A DNA stretch of 64,000 bases, from assembly GCF_020923495.1 (NCBI RefSeq), contig NZ_CP064048.1, forward strand, positions 521,501 to 585,500. Reading direction: 5' to 3'. Under the pieces are notes generated by a model that searched no databases, was not told where the DNA came from, and was given only the letters and a program-made list of their open reading frames with translations. Position numbers and translations under genes: made by a program. Shown in pieces: positions 34,383 through 44,022 of this stretch. This DNA is from Brevibacillus sedimenti (GTDB taxonomy: Bacteria > Bacillota > Bacilli > Brevibacillales > Brevibacillaceae). Positions within the stretch are counted from its first letter, which is position 1. Each line of letters begins with the position of its first letter.

Positions 34383-34796
34383 TTAATAGCCGCGTTTTGC
34401 GTTCTTTTTGTTGATGGTAGCAAGGTTCTCTTCGCTGTGCTTCAGCCAACGCTTCAGTTTGTCCTCGAAGGAAGCAGAGCTGTCACGTCTTGCGTTTCCT
34501 CCGCGGTCTCCTCCGCGATAGCCACCGCCACGGCGCTCGTCGCGTTCGCTGCGCTCCGGCGCAGGCAGTGCAGCGCGAACCGAAAGCGAGATTTTGCCTG
34601 CATCATCAATGGAGAGTACTTTTACCTTCACCTGATCTCCCACGGAAAAGTGATCGTTAATGTCCTTAACAAAACCGTTTGCTACTTGGGAAATGTGGAC
34701 CAGCCCCTGCTCGGTTTCGCTGACTGCTACGAACATCCCAAACGGTTTAATCGCTGTCACTTTTCCCTCGATGATGCTTCCCACTTGTACTGCCAT
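34383..34796 (-). CDS. S1-domain RNA-binding protein (general stress protein 13 type)
   Basis: The 137-residue protein has one S1 domain (VGSIIEGKVTAIKPFGMFVAV, QGLVHISQVANGFVKDINDHFSVGDQVKVKVLSID). An Arg/Gly-rich linker (RRGGGYRGGDRGGNARRD) and a charged tail with FEDKLKRWLKHSEENL follow. It matches YugI/GSP13, a ribosome-associated general stress protein. ATG 34796 follows AAAAGGAG. It is monocistronic with its own terminator. Confidence 0.9.
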   Translation of the reverse strand: MAVQVGSIIEGKVTAIKPFGMFVAVSETEQGLVHISQVANGFVKDINDHFSVGDQVKVKVLSIDDAGKISLSVRAALPAPERSERDERRGGGYRGGDRGGNARRDSSASFEDKLKRWLKHSEENLATINKKNAKRGY

Positions 34797-35010
34797 TCAG
34801 TTTGCACTCCTTTTATCATTTCCCAAAAATGTAAGAGAACCTCTACCAGAAGCCTCATTTCATAAGTATAACAGAGAAATTCAAATACTGAAAAGCCTAA
34901 TCTTTTGCCGAAGCACACCGGCCGGCAGAGGTGAAAAACGATGGAAAAAGATGCAGGGAAGGACGCCTGGGTGCGTGTCCGATCCCCCTGTATTAGGATG
35001 GATGAGCTGC

Positions 35011-35514
35011 TCATCTTTTATCACGCCGTTTTTGTCCGGGCCACGCCCGCGCAAGCACGATCAGCAGCAGCATCGTGCACGCGCCGCTGGCATCCAGCAC
35101 CACGTCAGCCACCTGTCCCGTCCTGTCCGGGGTAAAAGTTTGATGCCACTCGTCCAGCACTGCCACCGCCAGCGCCAAAAATGCGCTCCACGGCAGTGCG
35201 ACCGCAAACGGTGCGAAGCGGTGCAGCACGCGGTACCCGATCAGGGCGAGCAGGGCAAATGTGGCAAAATGGGTTCCTTTGCGGAGAAAAAATTCAATAA
35301 ACCCGTCTATGCCGCTTGCCTCTACGCTGATCTCCTGTTTTCCGTAGCGAAACGACACGTCCTTCAGACGTTCGCCCACCGCTTGTTCGTCAATGAAGCG
35401 GGAAATGGTTCCGCGCATGTCTTGTTTGTAGTAAGGCTGGGACGACGAAACGTACAAGCCGGCCAATATGGCGACCAGCAGCAGCACGTCCAACAGCCGC
35501 ATGAATGTCTTCAC
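35011..35514 (-). CDS. VanZ-like membrane protein
   Basis: This 167-residue protein has an N-terminal helix (LLDVLLLVAILAGLYVSS), an outer segment with VSSSQPYYKQDM, and C-terminal helices carrying the VanZ signature: RKGTHFATFALLALIGY, then DEWHQTFTPDRTGQVADVVLDASGA. VanZ family members confer low-level teicoplanin resistance or have unknown envelope roles. The GTG start at 35514 is chosen by the AAAGGAAG upstream. It follows the RND gene by 73 bases and may share its transcript. Confidence 0.8.
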   Translation of the reverse strand: MKTFMRLLDVLLLVAILAGLYVSSSQPYYKQDMRGTISRFIDEQAVGERLKDVSFRYGKQEISVEASGIDGFIEFFLRKGTHFATFALLALIGYRVLHRFAPFAVALPWSAFLALAVAVLDEWHQTFTPDRTGQVADVVLDASGACTMLLLIVLARAWPGQKRRDKR

Positions 35515-35587
35515 GCTCTTCTTCCTTTCGCGGGAATGTTCCGCTTTCATTGTACCAGGAATCCGCTCGTCGCACGCCTGCAAAATG

Positions 35588-38500
35588 TCACGAATGGGCG
35601 TCGCGCGCTGTCACCGGCAGCGGTTGAAAATCCTCCTCGGTCAGCTCGTGCCTGTCCCGTACGGGGACGGCCTCCTCCCCCTTTGCCACCTGCTCTTTTT
35701 CCTGCCGTTGTCGCATGCGCGCATCCCGGCGGCGGACCTGTTCATTTTCCCACCAGGCATGCAGCCGGCTGCGCAGTTCCGCCAGTGACAATCCGGCGCG
35801 ATTGGCCAACCTCTGCTCAGTGGCGTGCTGCATCGCCGGCACAAGGACGAGAACGGCGTAGGCGGCCAGGAGCAGACCCGTCATCAGCGCGACAGCAAAC
35901 GAGGCGTGAAGGGCGGCGCCTTCCATCCACCCGGCAGCCAGCGGCAGACAGGCGGCAGCCGTCGCCGCCAAAACGCACACCAGCGGCCGGATCGCCCGGA
36001 CTGTCCCGACACGAATCCCTTTGAGGACGGAGGGAGCGGCGTCCGCGCGGAACAATTCGTCCAGATGGATCAACGCCTGCTGTGTCATCACGGCACAGAC
36101 GGCAGCGATGCCGTACACGCCCATCAGGTTGAGCGGCCGATCCAGCCAGAGCAGCCCGACCGTCACCCCTCCGGCCAAAACGGGCAGCAGCGCGAGCGCC
36201 ACCATCCCGTGCCGCATCCGCCGGTAAAGAAGCAGACTGCACAGAAGCACTGCGGCCGCCGCCACGGCTACTGCCAGCAACCGTCCGGCCGTATCCTTTT
36301 TGTTTGCTTCCGCTTCTTCCAGCTTGTCCCATTCGCTTGCATTGAGGATCTCGTATCCTTCCGGAATCGTGAATATCTCCTTCATGTTGTCAGGGATCAC
36401 ATATGACAAGCTCCTGATTCGATCTTGCATGGAAACGGCACTGCTCAATTTGATTACGTACATGCCGTCCACGCGGCGATAGACGGGCGGTTCATCGACA
36501 ATTGTCCATTCCGTCAGGTCACCCAGACGGACGGCTCCCTGCGGCGTGCGAATCAGGATCTGTTTCACCTGGTCGGGATGCTCCATCCACTTGTCGGGAA
36601 AGCGGGCGGTTACCGGTACCGCCCCGTTGTCTCCGTACAGGGTTCCGGCCTGCTGCTTTCCAAGATAGGTGGCCAACTGCCGCTTGATCTCCTCCTCCGT
36701 CACGCGGTAGCGGACGAGCATCTCCGGTCTGGGGCGAATGGCGATATACGTCCCCATATCGCCTTCGCCGATGCGCTCGTCGGTGATGATCTCCCGCCCG
36801 TCTTTGTCCGTCCACCGCAGCTCCTGCAGGTAGGCGACCGTCTGGGAGGCGATCTCCCGGACTGTGTGCAGGGACGGCCCTTTTACATAAAATTCCAACC
36901 TCGTCTTCTGGTCCTCTGAAAGCACGACGGCAAACGGATCGGTGCCGGGGATCTCCCGCAGTCGTTTGTCCAGCTCTTTTTCCAGTTCCGTCGGCGTCCG
37001 GGTCCAGCGGCTCTTGTCAATCAGTTTCAGATGAAAGGTAAGCCGCTCCCGACTGGCTGTCGTGTACAGGTCGCGCACTTCTTCCAGTCCGGAAAGACGC
37101 TCTTCCGCCACCCGGGCGGCTTGAATCGCCTCATCCAGCGTGCTGCCCTTGACCATCTCCAGCGACAGCGTCTTCTCCTGTCCGTCGATATCCCCGTACG
37201 GTTCGGTCAGGACAAAGGCGTCCAACAGCACGACGGCCAACAGCGAGAGGGCCACGGTAATCCCGTACGGCAGAAAGCCCTGGTTGACAGAGCGCTCCCA
37301 CCGGTTCTTCAGGAAGCGGCCCACCCTGCCGCCCAGCAGGCTGCCCGCCAAATGCTTCCGCTCTGCGGCCGGTCCAGCGGCCGCGCCGCCGGTCAGCCAT
37401 TGAGCGGCCTGCACCGGCACGATAAACCCGTACACCAGAAGCATGGTCAACGTCCCCAGCGTAAGAACCGGCAGTGCGTCATATAAAAGAGGCAGGTCGG
37501 CTGCTTTGACAAAGTCGGTCACCATCAGCACGCACCAGCCGGCGGCACAGACGACGACAGCCAGCAGCAGCGGCTTCAGCAGAGACCATGCCTCGCGCAG
37601 GCCGAGCACCGGCGACAGCTGCCCCGCTCCGGCCAGCCGATGGATCAACGCCGCTGCCGCCCCGACGTACAGCAGAGCAAAGACGGCTGTCGGGCCGAGC
37701 GAGGTCAACGTCAGCGGCACACCAATCAGCCACATGCCGCCCAACAGCGCTCCCAGCGACAGACATGCCGCGTACAGCATCAGCAGGGCGGCCATCGCAC
37801 TGCGGAGCCATACGCCAAGCATCACTGCCGCCCCCAACCCGGCCACGGCCACAAGCCAGCCGATGTCGCGCAGCGCCGCCGTCAACGCCTGTGACCGGTC
37901 TTCCACCAGATCCAGCGTGTACCTGCCCGCTGCCTGTTCGTTCCACTCAGCCACGGCCTGCGCCACTTTGGCCCGGATGGCGGGAACCTGGGCCGCTTCC
38001 GTCGCGAAGACGCTGATCCCCACCGCCGGTTCGCCGTGATAGAGTGTCACCTCTTCCCCTCTGCTCCCCCGCAAATCGCGCACCTCGGCCAGTTCTTTCA
38101 GCGGCACGTATCCCTTCTCCGTGGCGATCAGCTTTTGGGCCAGCTCCTGTGGGCCTGACAGTTGGCCCTTCCACTGGAAAGCGGTCCGCTCACCGCCGGT
38201 TCCGACAGCGCCCACCTGCTCGTCCGCGCCGACGCCGCGCAGCTGTCCCAGCACATCCCCCGGAGTCAGGCCGTAGGTTAGCAGCATGGAGGGGCGAAAC
38301 ACCAGCTCCACCTCTTCCCGGACGCTGTGGTCCTCCACCTCCACGCGGGCTACGCCCGGGATGGAGGCCAGTTTGTCATGCACCGCGTAGCGGGCCGCGT
38401 CGGCCAGTGCCTGCACGTCCGCACCGTGCAGCAGATAACGGCCGATCTGATTGTCGGCCAGGTTGGCCTGGCTGAGACGCCAGCCGCTTATCGGCAACCG

Positions 38501-38848
38501 CGCTGTCGTCTCTTGCAGTTTCTGCTCCAATCGGCCTTTGTAGGAGCTGGCCGGCCGTCCCGCCGTCTTGACTGTGAGCGTCGCCCCTCCCGATCGGGAT
38601 TCGGCGCTGATGTGCACCCCGGCGTCCAGTTCGCGGACTGCATTCTCCACGGGACGGGTCACAGACTCGTCCACGGCTTCCGCCGACATGCCGGGAGCCT
38701 CCAGGGCAATGACGTACTCCGGCAGGGGGCGGTCGGGAAACAGCGCGACATCCATCCTGGAAAGGGCGCCGACAGTCAGCAGGCAGCAGACGAGCGCCAG
38801 CAGCCCGGCCAGCGTCGGCAACGTCGAAGTGTAAGTGCGTTTACTCAT
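35588..38848 (-). CDS. RND (AcrB/SwrC-like) family membrane protein lacking proton-relay residues
   Basis: This 1086-residue, 12-helix protein has two large outer domains and the RND repeat organisation (LPEYVIALEAPGMSAEAVDESVTRPVENAV near residue 45-70). In helix 4 the usual VVDDAIV is YVGAAAALI (Gly396, Ala397), and in helix 10 the usual KNA is TQQA (922-925). The Asp pair and the Lys that carry protons in HAE-1 pumps are therefore all absent. It may be uncoupled, use another mechanism, or act as a scaffold. The start overlaps the adaptor gene by eight bases. The C-terminal cytoplasmic tail is long and charged. Confidence 0.85.
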   Translation of the reverse strand: MSKRTYTSTLPTLAGLLALVCCLLTVGALSRMDVALFPDRPLPEYVIALEAPGMSAEAVDESVTRPVENAVRELDAGVHISAESRSGGATLTVKTAGRPASSYKGRLEQKLQETTARLPISGWRLSQANLADNQIGRYLLHGADVQALADAARYAVHDKLASIPGVARVEVEDHSVREEVELVFRPSMLLTYGLTPGDVLGQLRGVGADEQVGAVGTGGERTAFQWKGQLSGPQELAQKLIATEKGYVPLKELAEVRDLRGSRGEEVTLYHGEPAVGISVFATEAAQVPAIRAKVAQAVAEWNEQAAGRYTLDLVEDRSQALTAALRDIGWLVAVAGLGAAVMLGVWLRSAMAALLMLYAACLSLGALLGGMWLIGVPLTLTSLGPTAVFALLYVGAAAALIHRLAGAGQLSPVLGLREAWSLLKPLLLAVVVCAAGWCVLMVTDFVKAADLPLLYDALPVLTLGTLTMLLVYGFIVPVQAAQWLTGGAAAGPAAERKHLAGSLLGGRVGRFLKNRWERSVNQGFLPYGITVALSLLAVVLLDAFVLTEPYGDIDGQEKTLSLEMVKGSTLDEAIQAARVAEERLSGLEEVRDLYTTASRERLTFHLKLIDKSRWTRTPTELEKELDKRLREIPGTDPFAVVLSEDQKTRLEFYVKGPSLHTVREIASQTVAYLQELRWTDKDGREIITDERIGEGDMGTYIAIRPRPEMLVRYRVTEEEIKRQLATYLGKQQAGTLYGDNGAVPVTARFPDKWMEHPDQVKQILIRTPQGAVRLGDLTEWTIVDEPPVYRRVDGMYVIKLSSAVSMQDRIRSLSYVIPDNMKEIFTIPEGYEILNASEWDKLEEAEANKKDTAGRLLAVAVAAAAVLLCSLLLYRRMRHGMVALALLPVLAGGVTVGLLWLDRPLNLMGVYGIAAVCAVMTQQALIHLDELFRADAAPSVLKGIRVGTVRAIRPLVCVLAATAAACLPLAAGWMEGAALHASFAVALMTGLLLAAYAVLVLVPAMQHATEQRLANRAGLSLAELRSRLHAWWENEQVRRRDARMRQRQEKEQVAKGEEAVPVRDRHELTEEDFQPLPVTARDAHS

Positions 38849-40076
38849 CGGCCACTTTCACCACCTCACCGTCCGCCACATAGGAGAGTCCGGAACTGAC
38901 GATCATATCGCCCGGCTTCAGCCCTTCCAGGACTTCATAATGGGGGCCGTACACATTGCCCACCTTGACGGGTGTTTTCCTGACCGTGTTCTCCTCGATC
39001 ACCATGACGTAGTGGGATTCTTCGGAGATGCCGACACTGCTCGCGGGCACCAGCACTCCCCCGCTCGGCTTCACCTGATAGCGGCAGGTGACGGTCATAC
39101 CCCCTTTCCAGACGTGCTCCCGGCCGCTGATTGTCACCTCTACCGGATACGTGCCGGTTCCGGCGTCGATCACCGGCGCCACGAAGCTGACTGTCCCCTC
39201 CGTCTCCGTACCGTCCGGCGCTTTTACCGTCACCGTTTTGCCCACGGCAAAATTGCTGATTTGCTCACCGGTCACCTGCAGCTTGACCAGCCAGCCTGAG
39301 GTGTCCACCAGGCGCATCACCTCGCTGCCCGGCCCCGTCTGCTCCGACTCCGCCTGCGATATCGACGCCACCACGCCCGAAAACGGCGCCTTCAACACGG
39401 CGTCCGCCGCCTCTTGCCGGGCCCGCTCCAACTGTACTCTGGCCTGCTGCACTTCGGCGTTGGCCTCTTCCACGTCCAGCTTGTCCGCTCCCTTCAGCAG
39501 ATTGTCGTAGCGGATCTGCTTCTCCTCCAGGTCCAGTTTCGCCTGTCGCTCGCGGAGAGCCAGGCTGTCCAGCTCCTCTTTGGAAATGGCGCCGTTGGCG
39601 TAAAGCAGCTTTCCGCGCGCGTGCTCTTCCGCCGCCTGGGCAGCCGTCTGCCTGGCCTTTTCAAGCTGTATCTTCTGCGCCTCCACCTCGTGCTGCTCCG
39701 GCCCCTGCAACGCCTTTGCCCGACGAATGGCGGCACTGGCCACCTGCCCCTGGGCCGCGTTCACCTCCTGCTGCCACACGGACGTGTCGAGTGTGGCCAA
39801 TGTCTCTCCCTGCTTGACCACACTGCCCTTTTTTACAAAAATATTGGCAATCCGGCCCGATCGGCCAAACGAAAGCGGCAGTTCCTTGAGCGGGGCCACC
39901 ACACCGGCGATCTCCTGGGTCATGCCGTCATGCTGTTCGACCGTGTAGGCTTTCACCGTCTTCACCTTGATCACGCTTTCTTCTTGCAGGCGCTTCAGGT
40001 TTTCCACGCTTTTCTCCAGTTTTTCGCACCCGGCAATCAGCAGGGCAGCGAGGGAAAGCCCGATCCATTTCTTCAT
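38841..40076 (-). CDS. RND/MFP-family adaptor lipoprotein
   Basis: This 411-residue protein has a lipoprotein signal with lipobox LIAGC (SLAALLIAGCEKLEK). The membrane-fusion architecture is biotinyl-lipoyl-like strands (GRIANIFVKKGSVVKQGETLATLD), a long coiled coil (about residues 110-200, KARQTAAQAAEEHARGKL), the returning lipoyl half (VLKAPFSGVVASI) and a beta-barrel. It should anchor outside the membrane and partner the RND protein encoded by the overlapping next gene. ATG 40076 is used because the signal begins there. Confidence 0.88.
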   Translation of the reverse strand: MKKWIGLSLAALLIAGCEKLEKSVENLKRLQEESVIKVKTVKAYTVEQHDGMTQEIAGVVAPLKELPLSFGRSGRIANIFVKKGSVVKQGETLATLDTSVWQQEVNAAQGQVASAAIRRAKALQGPEQHEVEAQKIQLEKARQTAAQAAEEHARGKLLYANGAISKEELDSLALRERQAKLDLEEKQIRYDNLLKGADKLDVEEANAEVQQARVQLERARQEAADAVLKAPFSGVVASISQAESEQTGPGSEVMRLVDTSGWLVKLQVTGEQISNFAVGKTVTVKAPDGTETEGTVSFVAPVIDAGTGTYPVEVTISGREHVWKGGMTVTCRYQVKPSGGVLVPASSVGISEESHYVMVIEENTVRKTPVKVGNVYGPHYEVLEGLKPGDMIVSSGLSYVADGEVVKVADE

Positions 40077-40372
40077 TCCATCAACCCCTACCCCGGACTC
40101 GATATGTCGAAACATGAAACATAAACAGAAAATGGGACAATTAGTACAAAATAATTTTACCGAAAGGATTCTACTTGCGCCACTTTTCTGTCGATTTTTA
40201 CGATTCTTTACTTTACGTCTGCCACCGCGCCTTGTCCTCTTGGGCAAACAGGCGGAATTCCCCCCTTCTTTTCAGCCGATCGCCACTTCTGGTAAGATGG
40301 AGGTAGCCCGATTTTGTCAGCGCTTTCACGCGTCGCTTTTTCTCAATATTTCGAATGGTGGGAGTGAGCTTC
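40077..40372. other. Divergent intergenic region
   Basis: This 296-base gap separates the adaptor gene from the CoA-transferase operon. It is AT-richer near 40125-40210. The ribosome binding site GGGAG for scoA lies at its right end. I see no gene, clear hairpin or recognised RNA in it. Confidence 0.4.
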
Positions 40373-41065
40373 ATGGCAAAGATCTACTCGTCCTATGCGG
40401 AAATCGTGCAAGACATCCACGACGGTGCCACCTTGCTGGTCGGCGGTTTCGGTCTGGTGGGCATCCCGGAGAACCTGATCATCGCACTTCGCGACAAGGG
40501 CGTGAAGGACCTCACCGTCGTCTCCAACAACTGCGGCGTCGACGACTGGGGGCTTGGTCTTCTGCTCAAGGAAAAGCAGATTAAGAAAATGATCTCGTCC
40601 TACGTGGGGGAAAACAAGGAGTTTGAGCGGCAGTTCCTCTCAGGAGAACTGGAAGTGGAACTGACGCCGCAGGGAACGCTGGCTGAACGTCTCCGGGCCG
40701 GCGGGGCCGGCATTCCCGCATTCTACACACCTGCCGGCGTCGGCACCCCGATCGCCGAGGGAAGGGAAACCCGCGTGTTCAACGGCAAGGAGTACCTGCT
40801 GGAACACGCCATCACCGGCGACTTCGCCCTGATCAAGGCATGGAAGGCGGATAAGATGGGCAACCTCGTCTACCGCAAGACGGCCCGCAACTTCAATCCG
40901 ATGATGGCCGCCGCCGGGAGAATCACCATCGTCGAAGTGGAAGAAATCGTCGAGACAGGTGAGCTGGACCCCGATCAGATTCACACCCCCAGCATCTACG
41001 TGCAGCGTTTGATCCAGGCTCCGTCGTTTGAAAAACGGATCGAACGACGCACGGTGCGGCAGTAA
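40373..41065 (+). CDS. scoA: 3-oxoacid CoA-transferase subunit A
   Basis: This 230-residue subunit has the family I CoA-transferase N-terminus: [47 protein letters not shown] and [20 protein letters not shown]. It transfers CoA from succinyl-CoA to acetoacetate or a similar acid, working with subunit B encoded 24 bases downstream. ATG 40373 follows GGGAG. The partner substrate (succinate versus acetate) cannot be separated by eye. Confidence 0.92.
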   Translation: MAKIYSSYAEIVQDIHDGATLLVGGFGLVGIPENLIIALRDKGVKDLTVVSNNCGVDDWGLGLLLKEKQIKKMISSYVGENKEFERQFLSGELEVELTPQGTLAERLRAGGAGIPAFYTPAGVGTPIAEGRETRVFNGKEYLLEHAITGDFALIKAWKADKMGNLVYRKTARNFNPMMAAAGRITIVEVEEIVETGELDPDQIHTPSIYVQRLIQAPSFEKRIERRTVRQ

Positions 41066-41089
41066 TTCCAGCAAAAGGAGGATGCAGTG

Positions 41090-41746
41090 ATGGCTCTTAC
41101 GCGTGAACAGATTGCGATGCGCGCCGCCCAGGAAATCGAGGACGGCTTTTATGTGAACCTGGGGATCGGCATGCCCACCCTCGTCGCCAACTACATTCCG
41201 GAGGGCAAAACAGTCGTGCTCCAGTCGGAGAACGGCCTGCTCGGCATCGGTCCCTATCCGACGGAAGACGAAATCGACCCCGACCTGATTAACGCCGGCA
41301 AGGAGACGGTCACCGCCATACCCGGCGCCGCCTACTTTTCCAGCGCGGAGTCGTTTGCGATGATCCGCGGCGGCCACATTGACCTGGCCATCCTCGGCGC
41401 GATGGAAGTCTCTGCCGCAGGCGACCTGGCCAACTGGATGATCCCCGGCAAAATGGTCAAGGGCATGGGCGGCGCGATGGACCTGGTCCACGGTGCAAAG
41501 CGGATCGTCGTCATCATGGAGCACGTCAACAAACACGGTGATCCGAAAATTTTGAACGAATGCGCCCTGCCGCTGACCGGCAAACGGGTGGTGAACCGGA
41601 TCATCACCGACCGCGCCGTGCTGGACGTCACCCCGGACGGCCTGGTGCTGAAAGAGGTGGCGGAAGGCTACACGCCGGAAGACATTCAGGCGTGCACGCA
41701 GCCAAAACTCATCGTCTCCCCCGACTTGAAAACAATCACGCCATGA
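41090..41746 (+). CDS. scoB: 3-oxoacid CoA-transferase subunit B
   Basis: This 218-residue subunit carries the catalytic Glu in [15 protein letters not shown], plus [19 protein letters not shown] and [30 protein letters not shown] 41090 follows GGAGG at nine bases; the GTG just before is an alternative. With ScoA it forms the active enzyme for acetoacetate or butyrate activation. A good terminator ends the two-gene operon. Confidence 0.93.
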   Translation: MALTREQIAMRAAQEIEDGFYVNLGIGMPTLVANYIPEGKTVVLQSENGLLGIGPYPTEDEIDPDLINAGKETVTAIPGAAYFSSAESFAMIRGGHIDLAILGAMEVSAAGDLANWMIPGKMVKGMGGAMDLVHGAKRIVVIMEHVNKHGDPKILNECALPLTGKRVVNRIITDRAVLDVTPDGLVLKEVAEGYTPEDIQACTQPKLIVSPDLKTITP

Positions 41747-41763
41747 AGAAAACACCCGTGTGA

Positions 41764-41814
41764 AAACAAACCGGCCTCGTCCCTTCTCAAAGGACGGAGC
41801 CGGTTTTTTGTTTG
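41764..41814 (+). terminator. Terminator of scoAB
   Basis: AAACAAACCGGC pairs with GCCGGTTTTTTGTTT around an inner stem CGTCC/GGACG (41764-41814). Confidence 0.85.
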
Positions 41815-41890
41815 GTGCTGAATCGCTTCCCGCCCGGGAAACCGTTTATAATACAAGGAGTAAACAATCTTGACCGAGAGGAGATTCACC

Positions 41891-42570
41891 ATGTCCAATA
41901 CGCTTGGCTGCCTCGTCCTGCACGGTTTTGCCGGCGATATCCGGGATGTGATGCCGCTGGCGAAGACACTGCGTGAAGCGGGCTACCATGTGGAGTGCCC
42001 CACCCTGGAAGGACACGGCTTGGGCCGACGGCAGCTGGCCAAAAGCACCCGGCACGACTGGCTGCGCTCCGCCGATGAAGCGTACAAACGGCTGGCCATG
42101 CGTGCCGACCCGATTGTTGTCATCGGCTTTTCCATGGGCGGCCTGCTCGCCATTCACGTCGCCCACCGTCATCCCGTCCGCCTGTTGGTTACGATCAATT
42201 CCCCGTACCATTACTGGGAGGTGCGGCAGGCCCTGCGCAATCTGCGCGACGATTTCTCCACCCATTCCCGCCGCTACATCAACGGCCTGGTTAACATTCC
42301 GCTGCGCAGCATGCTGCAATTTCGCCGCTTGCTGAAAGAGACAAAGCCGCTCTTGCCCGACATCCGCGTCCCGTACGTGCTGCTGCAGTCGAGACGGGAC
42401 GATACCGTGCGGCCATCCAGCGCGGAGCATCTGGCCAATAGCGTTGCCCCGAGGCAGGCGCCCGCATCTATTGGTACGACAACTCCGGCCACATGCTGCT
42501 GCACAGTCCGGACCGCGACGACGCGATCGCCCGCATCCTGGACGCAATTCGGGAACACGGCTCGGCGTAA
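41891..42570 (+). pseudogene. Carboxylesterase (Est30-like), frameshifted before the catalytic His
   Basis: The first 185 residues are a normal small alpha/beta esterase: LGCLVLHGFAGDIRDVMPLAKTL, the nucleophile motif VVIGFSMGGLLAI (Ser), and the acid region VLLQSRRDDTVRP. Then the frame slips near 42452-42456. One additional G in CCCCGAGGC would continue as ARIYWYDNSGHMLLHSPD with the catalytic His, ending at 42570 and giving a normal 226-residue enzyme. As it stands the product ends in an unrelated Arg/Thr-rich tail at 42574 and would be inactive. ATG 41891 follows GAGAGGAG. Confidence 0.87.
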
Positions 42571-42677
42571 GTAAACAGCGCGGACGGTGAATCCGAGCAA
42601 GCCCTGTGCGAAACCGGAAGAAGCGGAACGTACGAGAAATGGCAAATGGCCGTCCAATCGGTTGGCGATTCAATCCA

Positions 42678-43906
42678 CTATCTTGTTTTCTCCGGCTTGT
42701 TCTCTCCGGCCGCATGCGCCTGCCCCGCCCGCCCGGACCAGGCGGCCGCCATCGCCAGCAGGAAGGCGGCAGTTCCTGCGTACAGTCCGTTCAGGCCGAA
42801 CCAGCCGTCTGCCCAAAACGCGAGCAGCGGTCCAGCGGCGGCGCCGAGATCGGTCACCACCGAGTAACACGTCAGCAGCTGCGCGCCGTTGGCCTGCCGG
42901 GACGCTTCGTCTGCCGCCAGCGTGTCCATCACGGTAGTGAGCACCGTGCCGGTAAGCTGTATCCCCAAAAGCACGCCCAACCAGAGCGCAAAGGGCAGCG
43001 GCACTGCTGTGAGGCCGAACAACACCGCAGCCGCCAGCACCGCCCCGACCAGCATCCGCCGCCGTCCGCAGCGGTCCGACCACCTGCCGAACCACGGCGC
43101 CGCCCACGGTTCCCAGACCCAGCGGGCTCCCTGCACCACGCCGGCGACGACGGCCGAGCCCACCACCATCCCGCCGATCACCGCAAACGGCTGCCGAAGA
43201 TCGATCAAGCGGCTCAGTGTGGAAACCAGTATGCCTTGGTAGCACATGGCGACAAACATTCCCGAGGCCATGGTCAGCGCGACACTCCCCGTCCAGCAAA
43301 GCTGCGGCCGCACCGCTGCGGCGGACGCATCGCCGCTCTGTCCGGTAAAGGATGCGGGGATGAAGGCAAAAACGAGGACAAACGCCACCAGCGACACCCC
43401 GCCAGCAAAAAGGACGTCGTCCGCAAGCCCACCCAGGCGACCAGCAGCGGGCCGGCCAGCATGCCGACCAGGCTGCCCAGCCGGAACAGTCCGTTGTACA
43501 GCCCCATGAAATGGCCGCGATTCCCGTCGTCGGAGACGCTGACGATCAACGAATAGGCACCCAACCGCAAGAAGGTCCAGGCCGCTCCCCAGAGACAGCG
43601 CATCAAAAGCCACAGCCAAAATCCCTGAAACCCGTACGAGGCTGTCGTCACGAACGCCAGGAACACGGCGATCGCCAACCCCGACCGGCCGCCTGTCCGC
43701 TCATACCATTTGCCGATCAACGGCCCCAGCGGCACCCGCACCAGCCGGTTGACCGAGAGCAGCACACCTACCTGCCAGAGCGCGTCCAGTCCCGCCTCCC
43801 GCCAATAGAGCGGAAGCGCCACGTACAGCACGGAATCACCGAGCACGCACATCGCTGTCACGAGAGCCAGTGCCATAACCTGTGTCTTGCCGTGTTTGCC
43901 TTCCAT
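42678..43906 (-). pseudogene. MFS transporter, one frameshift
   Basis: Two overlapping frames together make one 12-helix MFS protein. The N-half (43906 down to about 43400) has LYVALPLYWREAGLDALWQVG and GPLIGKWYERTGGRSGL. The C-half (to 42678) has GRWSDRCGRRRMLVGAVLAAAVLFG. The frame breaks in a GGGG run near 43400; five G would join SFLLAG to VSLVAFVLVF and give 409 residues. It is divergent from a LysR gene, which probably regulates it. The substrate is unknown. Confidence 0.87.
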
Positions 43907-43968
43907 CGCAATCTCCTTTGCCGGAACAAATCTATATGCTTTACACTACAAAGGAGACTGGCAAAAAT

Positions 43969-44009
43969 CCAATACATATTGGCACCCGACTCATAAGCAA
44001 TCCTTATGA
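43969..44009. promoter_or_regulatory. Two palindromes between the MFS gene and the LysR gene
   Basis: CCAATA-CA-TATTGG (43969-43982) and TCATAAG-CAATC-CTTATGA (43991-44009) lie in the divergent promoter region. LysR regulators bind such dyads next to their own start, so these are likely operators. Confidence 0.5.
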
Positions 44010-44022
44010 ATGGAGGAAAATC

